This document shows positions 10,092 to 20,604 of a stretch of DNA of 64,000 nucleotides, piece by piece. Both the position numbers and the translations under genes were made by a program. Numbering within the stretch: position 1 is the first letter of the stretch; every line of letters starts with the position of its first letter. Below the pieces are notes generated by a model. It saw only the letters and a list, made by a program, of their open reading frames with translations, was not told where the DNA came from and did not search any database. The stretch is from Linderina pennispora (lineage: Eukaryota > Kickxellomycota > Kickxellomycetes > Kickxellales > Kickxellaceae), in contig NW_024468251.1 of NCBI RefSeq assembly GCF_002104995.1, positions 1,364,001 through 1,428,000 of the forward strand. Direction: 5' to 3'.

Positions 10092-10943
10092 ATGGCTGGT
10101 GGATTCTTTCGTGGCACAAATATCGACCAGGACCTGCGGTTTGGCGATGCATCAAAGAAGCTGATGAAAGACATGGGCTTCAGCGATCTTTTGAAGCGCA
10201 AGGTGGATATGTCCAAGGTTAACATGGACGTAATCAAGCCGTGGATCGCCACTACTGTCAACGAGCTGCTGGGAGTCGAGGATGAAGTGTTGTTTGAGTA
10301 TGTTGTAAATCTGCTCGGCGAATCAAACTCTCCCGATCCCAAAGCAATTCAGGTCAACTTGACCGGCTTCCTTGAATCCAAGACGCAGGGATTCATGCAG
10401 GACCTGTGGTCGCTGCTGCTCGAGGCTCAAGATTGTACAGGCGGAATTCCTGAATCCCTTGTCAAACAGAAAATGGACCAATTGCAGAAGAAGCGCGAGA
10501 TGGAAGCGAAGATACGTGAGCAGATCCGGATATCGAACGAGCGCTCACACGGATCATCAGGATCTAGAGGCAATTATAGTCGGCGCACTGGCAGGCGCAG
10601 TCGCTGGGGTAGCGCGGAGCAGGACCGCAGTTATTCTCGCGAGCGACACCGGCGAAGCAGGAGTCGCAGCAATGGCAGGGATAGAAGTTTGAGCCGCGAT
10701 AGGCGTCGGGGGCGCAGGCAGGGTCGCAGTCGCTCTCGCAGCAATAGCAGTTCCAGACGTCGCAGCAGGAGTCGCAGCAGGAGTCGCAGCAGGAGTCGCA
10801 GCAGGAGCCTAACACCAGACAATGACAGGTACCGCCGCCGCCGCAACCATCGTAGATACAGCAGGAGTAGGAGCAGGGGTAGGAGCAACGAGGGCAGGCA
10901 CCATGGACGCAGCCATCGCCAGAGTCGTTCTCGGTCACCTTGA
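10092..10943 (+). CDS. SRRM1/SRm160-like PWI-domain splicing coactivator
   Basis: 283 residues with a genuine ATG. The N-terminus MAGGFFRGTNIDQDLRFGD and the PWI domain follow SRRM1 (VNMDVIKPWIATTVNELLG, DEVLFEYVVNLL, residues ~35-115). A short charged linker comes next (DQLQKKREMEAKIREQIR). From ~165 the protein is an RS domain (SRSRSRSRSRSR, RSRSNSSSRRRSRS). In the known family PWI binds nucleic acid and the RS tail makes contacts in the spliceosome and exon-junction machinery in nuclear speckles. The animal protein is much longer; this is a short fungal form. No frameshift. The RS tail is encoded in part by a 12-bp tandem repeat. Confidence 0.85.
   Translation: MAGGFFRGTNIDQDLRFGDASKKLMKDMGFSDLLKRKVDMSKVNMDVIKPWIATTVNELLGVEDEVLFEYVVNLLGESNSPDPKAIQVNLTGFLESKTQGFMQDLWSLLLEAQDCTGGIPESLVKQKMDQLQKKREMEAKIREQIRISNERSHGSSGSRGNYSRRTGRRSRWGSAEQDRSYSRERHRRSRSRSNGRDRSLSRDRRRGRRQGRSRSRSNSSSRRRSRSRSRSRSRSRSRSLTPDNDRYRRRRNHRRYSRSRSRGRSNEGRHHGRSHRQSRSRSP
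10761..10806 (+). repeat. 12-bp tandem repeat in the RS tail
   Basis: The unit cgcagcaggagt is repeated almost four times and encodes RSRS. Such repeats expand and contract easily, so RS length may vary between strains. Confidence 0.8.
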
Positions 10944-12208
10944 ATAACATACTTTATTCATCTGCTGAATGCTACTCCACACTAGATGTTCGCGCTGTAT
11001 CCTGAGCAGGATGAGGGTGGCCAGTCTGCATAGCCAAAGATCCAAAAGCCGAAGCATCTTGCTGCAGTCCCTGATGGCAAGGATTTTCGATATGCATCGG
11101 CCTGGGTGTTAAAACTGCGCCGAGCTCCATGGGTGCATGATATGCAATGTCTTGTCTGTCTAGTCAAACGCCCTTCTTGGAGCATTGTGTGTCCAAATAA
11201 TGCTGCAAATGCGCACCATACAAATCGCTTTTATTCTTTAATCCCACCTCGTACTGCCAGGAAGACGAAATGCCAAAGGCAGCGGGCTCCGCTAATTCAG
11301 GTTTTTATTTTATTTTCGAAGAATGAGATTGAGTTGAGAAACTAAACCAATGCAATTCTTTGCTGACAACACCTGCAAGTGAAAGTCGACGCCGGACAAA
11401 GCTGGCTTGTTTACAGTTTGCTGCTGGCCTCTCTGGCACAGACTGGTGATCCTCTTTGGTACAGTGTGCATATACCCGCCAGGATCTCGATCTACTGAAA
11501 AATCGTTCTCTAAACATGGTATTGGCAGACCATGTGTCTAAACCTGTATCAACGCATTTCCACCCGATACTGGACTGCTGGCCATCTCTGGCGGAAATCA
11601 TGCTGATGTATCTGGCCTGTGACCTTTGTTGCAAAATTACCCGGTAATATTGCAGCGTCGGCGGAACCGGCGGGCCGCAAGATCCGCAGTAACTGATGAA
11701 TGTTGCTGAGATCTAGTGGAAGATATTGACAAGCTGGAGCATAAAACTGGTTTCTATCGTTTCACATGCTGTCCAGGTAAACTAACCAGACACCTGGTCA
11801 TCCAGATGTCTCCAAAGACGTCTATCCACTTTGGACTTTGTGATATACGCAGATCCTGCTGAGGGATGGTGCCGCTGCTTAATGCTCGGACATTTGATTC
11901 TGGTAGAAACACAGGGCATCTTGCACATAAGCCGCTTGTTTTCCGGGCAGATTTTTTTAAGAATGGACAGTCCACACTCATACCAGTGCATTTCGTCGTA
12001 CAGTTACTACAGTTTAGAATACTATGGTCATAGCATCTTGCAGAGATGAGAACGAATATTCTGATATAAAAGCAGTGGCATCGCTCGACTTACCTCAAGG
12101 AACAGTATATCAGCAAACGCCAAAGCATCTAACTGTCGTTGACCAACACCCACTGCTTTATTTATCCCTTCACACAAACCTATTCCTTATTGAACTTCAT
12201 CCACCGCC
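10944..12208. other. Long gene-poor interval, 1.27 kb
   Basis: No recognised gene. Several short minus-strand frames occur. The best is 11754-11981 (VDCPFLKKSARKTSG..., with CARCPV), overlapped by another minus frame at 11782-11991. Neither shows a family and both lack clear promoters. The last 140 bp form the lipase leader. Confidence 0.4.
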
Positions 12209-13249
12209 ATGATATTCAAGCCCACCCTCGTCCTCTCTGTTGCACTAGCTGCATCCATCTCTGGAGCGCCTACTGGGCAGGACTTCACTCCCTGGGAGCT
12301 CTCTTCGGGCTATGCACTATTCAGCAAGGATCAGTCGACCAATATCATGAGCTCTGTTCAGAAGTACTTTTTCCCCAACAGCATCAAGAATCTGCTCCCG
12401 TCCGACCTTTATGTCGCGCCGAACAACCAAACCGGCACCGTATCGGACGCCGGCCTGCTAAAGTATGGCCGCTACGCTGGTGCTGCTTACAAGGTTCTGG
12501 ATACGTCATGGACCTGCATGATCAACTGCTGGTCGCCTGATACTTGGGGAACTGTAGTCGACTACCGCTGGAACACGAATGGTAACGGCGCACCGAGCTA
12601 CGGCTTTGTTGCGCACAAGTCTGATACCAAGGAAATCATTGTCAGCTGGCGCGGAAGCACGATTCTGATGGACTGGATTGAGAACATGGTGTTCCTGCCC
12701 ACTCCCTGACCGCTGAGCATTATTGGATCTGGTGTTCATATCGGATTCCTTGCTGGGTACAAGTCTACTGCCGATGGTATCAAAAAGAACATCGCCGACC
12801 TGGCTGCAAAGTACCCCGATTACAAAATCGTGCTTACTGGCCATTCGCTTGGTGGTGCTGAGGCTACTATTGCAGCTGCAGACATTGTTCTTACCCGTCA
12901 GGAATGGGTGAGCAAGCTCCAGCTGTGGACCTATGGAGAGCCACGTGTTGGTACCCCTGCGTTCGTGAACTGGCTCTCACAGCAGCCATTCCCCATCTAC
13001 CGTGTGGTCAACAAGGGCGACCTTGTGCCTCAAATTCCTACCCGGAGCCTCGGATTTCAGCATCACTCGCAGGAAGTCTGGTATAGCCCCAATGATGGCA
13101 CCAAATTCTGTGGTAGTAACGGTGAGAACTCCAAGTGCCAAAATAGCCTGTCACTGCTTCAGCTCAGCATCCTGAACCACCCCCAGTACCCCGGTCTCAG
13201 CTACCAGCTCCTGTACTGGGCCATCGCCAACATCGAATCGATCCTCTAA
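12209..13249 (+). CDS. Secreted class 3 lipase with in-frame TGA at codon 167
   Basis: The ATG opens a signal peptide (MIFKPTLVLSVALAASISGA). The alpha/beta-hydrolase follows: FVAHKSDTKEIIVSWRGST (oxyanion strand), nucleophile elbow TGHSLGGAEA, acid region NKGDLVPQIP and C-terminal FQHHSQEVWY with the catalytic His. After residue ~166 (MVFLPTP) a TGA (12707-12709) interrupts the same frame. Reading resumes without shift as PLSIIGSGVHIGFLAGYKS to the stop at 13249. Related lipases have an aromatic residue near here, so a TGG-to-TGA change is plausible. It could be a nonsense allele, leaky readthrough (context TGAC), or a base-call error. Known family role: extracellular triacylglycerol hydrolysis. 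Confidence 0.82.
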
Positions 13250-13612
13250 GCACCGTAAGCAGACGAGTCTGGTGAGGAATATCGCTTTGTGCTGCTTGTG
13301 CCTCGTTACGAGAGCGAGCAGTGGCAGTTTAGTAATGCGATGTCTGTTACTAACGCAGTTGTCCTGGAGCACCAGCCAATCACGCTGGTTCAGGATGCGT
13401 GACTAAAGCCCCAGCCGAATGACAAATCGGCCACCAAATCCTTAATAATCACCACACTGGCCCGATCTGCATAAAAAGCGCTGATTTTGGCACTGCCGGT
13501 TCTTGGTCTCCCAGCTTTTCAGCCACTCCCAGATCTTCTACACATCCCTTGTATTTCTACAGCAACAGCACCAACAACACAACAACACCAACAACACCCA
13601 ACAACAGCACAA
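13250..13612. other. Lipase-pirin intergenic region and pirin leader
   Basis: 363 bp. It holds a TATA-like element at 13470 and a long CAA/CAACA-repeat leader (13560-13612). No gene seen. Confidence 0.45.
13470..13476 (+). promoter_or_regulatory. TATA-like box of the pirin gene
   Basis: cataaaa lies about 140 bp upstream of the ATG at 13613, followed by a CAA-rich, unstructured 5' leader. Confidence 0.45.
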
Positions 13613-14560
13613 ATGTCCACCACTACAAAAATCACTAAGCAGGTCTCGCGAATCATCACTGCACACCGCCAGCGCGAAGGCGGCGGCTTTGTCGTGCGCC
13701 GCCCAGTACCGTCCGGCAGCCTGGACATGGTTGACCCTTTCCTGATGCTCGACCATCTCGGCCCGACAAAGTATGGACCCGGCGAGGCTGTCGGTGCTCC
13801 TGATCACCCACACCGTGGCCAGGAGACGATTTCGTACGTGCTGGAGGGCGAGATTGAGCACCGTGACAGCCACGGCAACCACGGAGTTCTCAAGCCCGGG
13901 TGGGTTCAGTGGATGAGCGCAGCATCCGGCATCATCCACAGCGAGATGCCGACCGAGAAGATGCTCAAGGAAGGCGGTGTTATGCACTCCTTCCAGATCT
14001 GGGTCAATCTGCCTGCCAAGTACAAGATGACGGCGCCTCGCTACCAGGATGTTCCGCCCGAGAACATCCCCACGTTCACCTCCAGCGACGAAAAGACCCG
14101 GATCAAGGTCATTGCAGGCAAGGTTGAAGATGTCACTGCCAACATCGACACGCGCACGCAGATATTCTTCCTGGACCTGCGCACCACTGGGCGGTACGCG
14201 CTGGATCTCCCGAGCGGCATGGACGCAATGGTGTACAACTTCCACACAGAGCCGATCCTGGTTGGCAACGAGAAGGCAGAGGTGAAGGAAGGCCAGATGG
14301 CTGTCATCAAAACCGACGGGCAGCCGATTGACTTTGAGGCCGCTGGCTCGGAGGAGGCGCGCGTTCTGGTCCTGGCCGGTACTCCGATTGGGGAAGAAGT
14401 TGCGCAATATGGCCCATTCGTCATGAATACAGATGAGGAGCTATACCAAGCCCTCGCAGATATGGAAACTGGTCGTTTTGGATCCATTCCCGGTCGCATG
14501 GAGCGCATGCAGCTAACTGACTCTGCCAATGCAACCCGTGCTAAGGCCAGTAAGGAGTAG
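13613..14560 (+). CDS. Pirin family cupin protein
   Basis: 315 residues starting MSTTTKITKQVSR after a CAA-rich leader. The bicupin fold is recognisable. The N-terminal cupin has FLMLDHLGP and the metal ligands in PDHPHRGQETISYVLEG and ASGIIHSEMP (His, His, His, Glu of the pirin Fe site). The second half has a cupin lacking the ligands, then the conserved PFVMNTDEELYQALAD near the C-terminus. Pirins are Fe-binding nuclear or cytosolic proteins; some act on transcription, others as quercetinases. Which applies here is unknown. Downstream, from 14602, is the large inverted repeat. Confidence 0.92.
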   Translation: MSTTTKITKQVSRIITAHRQREGGGFVVRRPVPSGSLDMVDPFLMLDHLGPTKYGPGEAVGAPDHPHRGQETISYVLEGEIEHRDSHGNHGVLKPGWVQWMSAASGIIHSEMPTEKMLKEGGVMHSFQIWVNLPAKYKMTAPRYQDVPPENIPTFTSSDEKTRIKVIAGKVEDVTANIDTRTQIFFLDLRTTGRYALDLPSGMDAMVYNFHTEPILVGNEKAEVKEGQMAVIKTDGQPIDFEAAGSEEARVLVLAGTPIGEEVAQYGPFVMNTDEELYQALADMETGRFGSIPGRMERMQLTDSANATRAKASKE

Positions 14561-14601
14561 AAAAAATCCATTCCGTTGAATGAGATTATAGAATCTGTAC
14601 C

Positions 14602-15573
14602 TCTGTATAAAACTTTATAGTCCAAAGGTGTTAGGCTGTCCGCTGGAGCCCTCTTAATTGGTTGAAAAATCCGAGCACTTGAGCCTCAAAGCGAGTATGC
14701 GCGACTCGCTCTGTGAACTCATAAAGCAGTATTCTTTTATGGCCGATAGATTCAGTTCACAAGATTTCAAATATGCCTTAAAAGCACTTGAAAAAGCCAG
14801 CCCAGAACCATATATTAAAGCGCTATAAATCTTTATGAGCACTTGTTGAAGGAGGCCATGTAGCTCGCTCAGCGGTCAAGCAATGTTTGCGGATTTATTT
14901 TACAAATCAATTGGTTTCTTGACCACACGTAAACAGTAATATTTGGGTCACAATGGAGCCAATCTGTATAAGCTGATTCGAGAGACTGTATCTGTGATGT
15001 TCGGGGCATCACATAGACAGAATCACCCGGGATCTGATCATAATACTAATTTTCGCCTATAAAAGGCAAACTTGTCAGCCGCATAGATAGATTTATTAGG
15101 TTTACTCCATTACTTATAATACAAACATGTCATATCAATGCTAGCAGCCCCAAAACCATACAAACCAGTTAAGTTTAATATAAAATTACCACTGCTATTC
15201 AGTTTTATATTATTGCATATTCTTACTATTCTTACTATATATTTTCAATTTATTTAATACATTTTTCAAATATATACTACCATAGCACCACAGTTATAAA
15301 GATATTGCATAGTAGTATTGGCTTCTGTGATTCTATGTTGCCCTACCTAGAGCAATTTATATATAGTACTAGTGCCATTGAAGAGCATATATAAATTATT
15401 GCACAATGGATATTACTCTATTAACTAGCTGACAATGATGCCTTTGACCCTACAATATTCATGAAAAAGGGGGTTTTGTTCTATTTATTTATTTATCCAC
15501 CATAATCTGAAGGCAAAGACAACCATATCTACTAAAGCTTTTATCAACTAGAAGGATAACTCAAAACTATCAA
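14602..15573 (+). repeat. Left arm of ~1-kb palindrome
   Basis: Reading from 14602 (tctgtataaaactttatag) this arm is the reverse complement of 21259-20605, and then of 15802-15645. The outer ~290 bp (14602-14890) are almost identical to the partner. 14890-15000 is similar but diverged. ~15005-15280 does not align to the equivalent ~180 bp of the right arm. ~15290-15420 is again nearly identical. The innermost ~155 bp align at roughly 80-85% by eye. No target-site duplication is visible at the ends. The centre is an AT-rich loop at about 15575-15645. Confidence 0.85.
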
Positions 15574-15582
15574 ATGCAGATT

Positions 15583-15792
15583 TCAGTAATGAAATAGATC
15601 ATTATAAATATAATATCTATTTATATCACCAAACTCTATATTTGATAGTTCTGACTTATCCTTCCAGTTGACGAAATCCTTGGCAGATATGGTCATCTTT
15701 GCCTTCAGATTGTGATAAATGAATAAATAAATAGAATAAAAGAATCCCTTTTTTACAAATGTTGCAGGGTCAAAGGCATCATCATCAGCTAG
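15583..15792 (-). pseudogene. Open frame in palindrome right arm (possible exon remnant)
   Basis: 69 codons are open after a TAA (start region LADDDAFDPATFVKKGFF, later ISAKDFVNWKDKSELSNIEF) down to TGA at 15585-15583. There is no initiating ATG, but an ...AACTAG sequence just upstream could be a splice acceptor. The matching stretch of the left arm reads similarly (FDPTIFMKKG) but contains stops. That pattern suggests a former exon. No family recognised. Confidence 0.3.
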
Positions 15793-15802
15793 TTAATAGA
15801 GT
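15645..15802 (-). repeat. Inner part of palindrome right arm
   Basis: The reverse complement pairs with 15417-15573 (shared ctctattaactagctga, atgatgcctttgaccct, aatctgaaggcaaag). The last five bases (15798-15802, AGAGT) are the left copy of the chromovirus target-site duplication. The palindrome therefore continues at 20605. Confidence 0.82.
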
Positions 15803-15969
15803 TGTTGACATTCGGGGTCCGGAGTCCCCCTGCGCCACCATAGACAAGACTGAAACGCATACGTACAAAGGCCCAGATAGACGACCAGCCTTCCTTCTTC
15901 CCCTCAGTCAATTTTTGAGAAGTCATTATTTTCCATATATTCTGTAACCACTCATTCCCCAGGCTAACA
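15803..15969 (+). repeat. 5' LTR of chromovirus 1
   Basis: 167 bp, TGTTGACA...GGCTAACA, no difference from the 3' LTR by eye. It shares its first 14 bases and general layout with the LTR of chromovirus 2. Confidence 0.93.
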
Positions 15970-15994
15970 TTTTTTTTGAGTGAAACCTTTCAGT

Positions 15995-18900
15995 ATGGAC
16001 CGTAACGATACAACTGAGGGAAAAGCCGGAGGACCGGCTAGCAACCTGCGCCAAGAGCAACTGCATGAGCTGACCATTAAACTCACCAAGCATATTGCAA
16101 TGCTTGAGGATCGCAAGACCGATATCATGATAAGGCTAACGGACCTCACGCTAGACGAGGCCGAAGACAGCAAACTCCAGCAGGCTGAGCAAGGGCTTGC
16201 CGAGGTTGAGAAACAACTTGGCAATGCCAGAACCCAGCTGGACCGAGTCAAGTTCCGTGAGCAAACTGCGAATGCTGCACTACCTGCTCACACACCACTC
16301 ACGGAAGCAACGACCCCAACTGAGGCAAGTGGGCCAATGGCCGACGGCAGTGGCATCGAGGAATGGCACCCGCATATATGCCACTGCAACGAGCAAAAAC
16401 AAGGACCAGCTTACAGTACCATGCCACTTGCCCAGGTACACCAACGACGATGAGGAAGGCGACGACATCGAGACTTTCCTGGACAAGTTTCAGCGTGAAC
16501 TTGGCGCCTATGGCCTACCCCTCGATAACCATTGGACACGCCTGTTGCCAGTCTGCTTTGCGATAGAAGATGACAAGTGGCTGAGGAGCCATGTTTCGCC
16601 AAGCCTTAACTGGAGGCAGGCACGCACCAGCATTGTTCACCATTTTGCTGGGGAGAAAATCCATCGCCAGTTCACCATGGAGCTATTTCGGTGCAAGACC
16701 TGCCCCAACGAGTCACCATCAGCATTTGTCTCCCGGTACCGCAACATTGTTCTCAGAGCCGGTGCAATGGACAATGATAGTCTGGTAATCAACCAACTCT
16801 TCAATCTGCTACCACGGGATGTCAGTTGCGTACTGTCAGCATGGCAGCAGCAGCAGCATGGGGCCATCACGCTTGCGGCCATTGAGCAGCAGCTCCGTAA
16901 GATAAGCATTGCTGACAAGCCAGACACAGAGCCAGCTGAGCTGACAAGGAAGAGACCACGCACCAAGACCTGCAAGTACCATGGCGAAGGTAACCACTCC
17001 ACCAAGGAATGCCGACAGACCAAGAGGGAGCGCCGCCAGTCACCCGAGCCACGAGCCAGGGAGCTATCCCCTGAAGCTGAGTCTGACAAAGAGGACTCGA
17101 AGAACTCAGCCAAACCTGGAGGATCAGGAGTCACCTGCTATTCATGTGGAGAATTGGGACACCTGTCTACCGAATGCCCACATAGGATAGCAAAGGCCAA
17201 GCGCATAGCCATGCGGTACCAGCAAAATGATGAGAGAATTATCGTGCTGAAAGCCAATGGCATGCAGGCATCTGCATTTGTTGACACAGGTGCAGATATT
17301 TCGGTGATCTCCCAGGAACTGGTCAATGAGCTCCAAGTTGAGGTTCAGCCTGCCAAGATGAAACCGCAGACAGCCAATCCTGGCGAGCCACTGCACATTG
17401 TAGGGCAGACTGAAATCACCCTCAGCACCACATCTCACCTGATCAAGACAACACTACTGATAGCGCCGACCATTGAGTCAGCTGGCATCATTCTGGGGTA
17501 TCCTGATATCAAGAGCCTCAACGTCAATATAACATCACATCATTGCTACTATCCGGACACCCTGATGACCGATGAACATGTAAATGATACTGATGAAACT
17601 ACGGTAATCACAACTGAGACTGCAGATGATGTTCCTGTCAATGCTCAGAAAGAATACCAGGACTATATTGCCAGTGTTCTGTGGGAGAACCGCAAGATTG
17701 ACCCACGTTCTCTATGCCCACTACTGGAAGTGTATGTTACGGTACATACTGGTGATCACAAACCCACGTACCAACGCCAATATCCCATTGCACATGCAAT
17801 GAGAAACTCCTACGATACAGTCATACAAGGATGGATCGATGAAGGTGTAGTAGTACCAGTGCGTAAGGCATCGCTGTACAACTCTCCCATGTTTCCGGTC
17901 CCGAAGAAAGATGCCAATGGGTACCTCACTTTGTGCAGGCCCTGCATGGACTTTCGTGCCCTAAATGACACAATCGAGGAAGATAAGTACCCACTCCCCA
18001 TCATCCGGGACATATTCGCAGACATAGGGTCTGCAAGATACTTTACGTCACTCGACTTAAAGTCAGCCTACTTGCGTATGCCTGTAGCACCACAACACCA
18101 GCACAAATTGGCTTTTACTTGGCACCACTGCCAGTACATGTTCACACGTGCGCCATTTGGTTTGAAGACTCTGCCCTCACACTTCCAAAGGCTCATAGTA
18201 ACTATCCTATATAACCTGCCATATGCACAGGCATATATAGATGACATCGTGGTGTATAGCGATACACTCGAGAAACATATGAGACATGTGAAGGAGGTGA
18301 TAAGGAGACTCAACGAGGCCATGTTGATACTGAACATAGACAAATGCCAATTTTGTAAGAAATCCCTCACATTGTTGGGGTTTAAAATCAGCGCACACGG
18401 TCACACGCTGGACACAAAGCGAAGAGCACAAGTAGCAGACCTGCAAAGGCCACATACCGGCAAGCAGGCACAGGCCCTTATGGGCTTCCTGAACTACTTC
18501 CGTGAGCATGTTCCGAATATGAGCACGCTTACGGCGCCTCTGAACCAGTTGTCGCAGTTCCAGGAAATCCGAAAGGAAGACTGGACAGCCGCACGTGCAA
18601 GGGCCTTCCAGGCTGTCAAATCTCTGCTGCAGGACCCACCATTCTTGCACTTCCCTGATTGGACACGACCATTCTTCATAGCCACTGATGCCTCAGATGT
18701 GGGCATTGGTGCATGTCTGTATCAGGTAGATCAGCGGAATGGACAAAAACAATACATATCTTGGCAAGCACGCATGCTCACAGCTGCCGAAAGAAACTAC
18801 TCCACAACAAAGAGAGAGCTACTGGCAATTGTCTTTGCACTCAAGCGCTTTTACCCATACATCTGGGGTCGCCATTTCACACTTTTCACCGACCATAAGG

Positions 18901-20432
18901 CGCTGACGTACCTACACACCCAGCCGCATTTATCGCCAATGATGGTCGGCTGGTACGACCACATTTTCGCACACTCCTTTGAGGTTGTGCACCGACCTGG
19001 CATCCTGAACACCCTACCCGACTCCTTATCCCGCCTCTACCCGCAGTCTGAGGCTGGGAGGGGGGGATTCAGTGACTCTCGACCACACCTCCACACCTCG
19101 CTCATCATTCGCCGCCTACCACTAGCCAACCACGACCTACAGGAGGAGACACCAGAAGAACTCCGCCAAGGATTACTGGCCAAGCAGCATGCCATCGGGC
19201 ACTACGGCGCAGAAGCAATGGTTCGATCCCTACACGAGAATGGTTTCAGATGGCCCAAGATGCTTGAGGATGCGAAGCGAACCACGCAGCGCTGTATACA
19301 GTGTCAGAGATACAACATCCCACGCCGCGGCTTTCACCCAGTCACGCCAATCCTAGCTAGCGCCCCATTCGACCACATAGCCATCGACTTGGCTGGGCCA
19401 ATGACGACATCCACCCAACAGCAGCACTACCTATTCATACTCATTGACATTCACTCTAGGTTTGTGATCCTGCGCAGCTTACCCGACAAATCAGCCTCTG
19501 CCGTCGCCAAAACCCTGATACAGATATTCTTTGACTTCGGGTTCCCTCGCATCATCCAGCACGACAACGGCCACGAGTTCGTCAATGAGGTTGTTGCCAC
19601 ACTGGTCAGAGAGACACGCATTGACCAACGACTGATCACGCCATATCATCCACAGGGCAATGGAGCAGCCGAGCGGGCAGTGCGCACTGCAAGACTCATG
19701 ATCATGAAATTGGTCAATGGTGTGATGAATCAGTGGGATTTATTCCTGCCGTTTGCACAGTATTGTATCAACTGCAACATCGTGCGACGTCACCAATCGG
19801 CACCTTTTGCAGTCATGTTTGGACGAGCACCGAATAGCTGGGAAGATCACTCTGAAGCCGTAGCAGCACCCGCAAGCGCCAGAAGACAGCAACAACGGGC
19901 GGATTTCATGAAGAACGTTCTATTCCCTGCGATCGAGAATGCCACGAAGAAGGTAGCTGAGGCATACGTACAGCAACATGCCAAAACGCATAAGATCATG
20001 TACATACCGGTGGGCACCTATGTGATGACGATCCAGCACAACAGAGCCAGCAAATTAGATCCGGCAAACGAAGGTCCCTACCTGGTGACAGCAATCACTC
20101 GAGGCGGAAGCTACGTGCTCAAAGATATGGAGGGACAACAGCTGGCTCGGAACTACACCGTATCGGAACTCCACCCCATCTCAGACGAACCCCTGTTTGA
20201 AGAGGCATCTCTAGAAGTGGACAAGATTCTCGGCCACCGAGTCAACAAGACCGGTGACCACGAGTACCGAGTGCGATGGAAAAGCAGCTCAGAAGCCGAC
20301 TCGTGGGAGCCGTTTGAGAACTTCGATAGCCCCAGGCTCATTCGGGAGTACTGGCAGAAACTGGATGAGAGACAGCAGGCCAAGAGTGCACCAAAACGGG
20401 GGCGTGGCAGGCCAAAGTCTAGGAGGGGGTGA
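15995..20432 (+). CDS. Gag-Pol polyprotein of chromovirus 1 (one frame break near 16403)
   Basis: The ATG at 15995 (MDRNDTTEGKAGG) opens a coiled-coil Gag. Near 16403, at an A5 run, the frame moves by one and then stays open to the TGA at 20432. Domains in order: Gag (DIETFLDKFQREL); CCHC knuckle CYSCGELGHLSTECPH (~17137); protease FVDTGADISVIS (~17276); RT with YIDDIVVYS (~18235); RNase H ATDASDVGIGACLYQ (~18680); integrase HHCC (HAIGHYGAEAMV...CIQCQRYN) and DDE residues (IDLAGP, HDNGHEFVN, NGAAERAV); C-terminal chromodomain (VDKILGHRVNKTGDHEY, ~20220-20370). In chromovirus 2 Gag reads straight through the equivalent point. The break at 16403 is therefore probably an error or mutation, not programmed frameshifting. 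Confidence 0.9.
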
Positions 20433-20599
20433 TGTTGACATTCGGGGTCCGGAGTCCCCCTGCGCCACCATAGACAAGACTGAAACGCATACGTACAAAG
20501 GCCCAGATAGACGACCAGCCTTCCTTCTTCCCCTCAGTCAATTTTTGAGAAGTCATTATTTTCCATATATTCTGTAACCACTCATTCCCCAGGCTAACA
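20433..20599 (+). repeat. 3' LTR of chromovirus 1
   Basis: 167 bp, starting right after the Pol stop codon. Followed by the AGAGT duplication at 20600-20604 and then palindrome sequence. Confidence 0.93.
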
Positions 20600-20604
20600 A
20601 GAGT

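Larger units (their letters stand above)
15803..20599 (+). mobile_element. Ty3-type LTR retrotransposon (chromovirus 1), apparently full length
   Basis: A 4,797-bp element with two 167-bp LTRs that read as identical, bounded TGTTGACATT...GGCTAACA. It is flanked by a perfect 5-bp target-site duplication AGAGT (15798-15802 and 20600-20604). The internal region encodes Gag and Pol with the order protease, RT, RNase H, integrase, chromodomain, which defines a chromovirus (Metaviridae). A purine tract (aggagggggtga) abuts the 3' LTR. No TGG-type tRNA primer site follows the 5' LTR. Identical LTRs point to a recent insertion. It is inserted in the right arm of the palindrome. Confidence 0.95.

Noticed and set aside
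10564-10950. Cys/Gly-rich 128-codon minus-strand frame
   Set aside because: It is the antisense of the SR-repeat tail of the SRRM1-like gene.
12707-12709. Reassigned UGA codon (alternative genetic code) or selenocysteine
   Set aside because: TGA is used as a normal stop by separase, DAHP synthase, the SRRM1-like gene and others here. The lipase site does not replace a catalytic Cys.
14654-14842. Identical 62-codon frames in both palindrome arms taken as a duplicated gene
   Set aside because: The identity reflects the inverted repeat itself. The frame is short, and the opposite strand has an equally open frame.
16390-16420. Programmed ribosomal frameshift between Gag and Pol in chromovirus 1
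   Set aside because: The break lies inside Gag, before the zinc knuckle. The sister element reads Gag through to protease without a shift at the homologous position.
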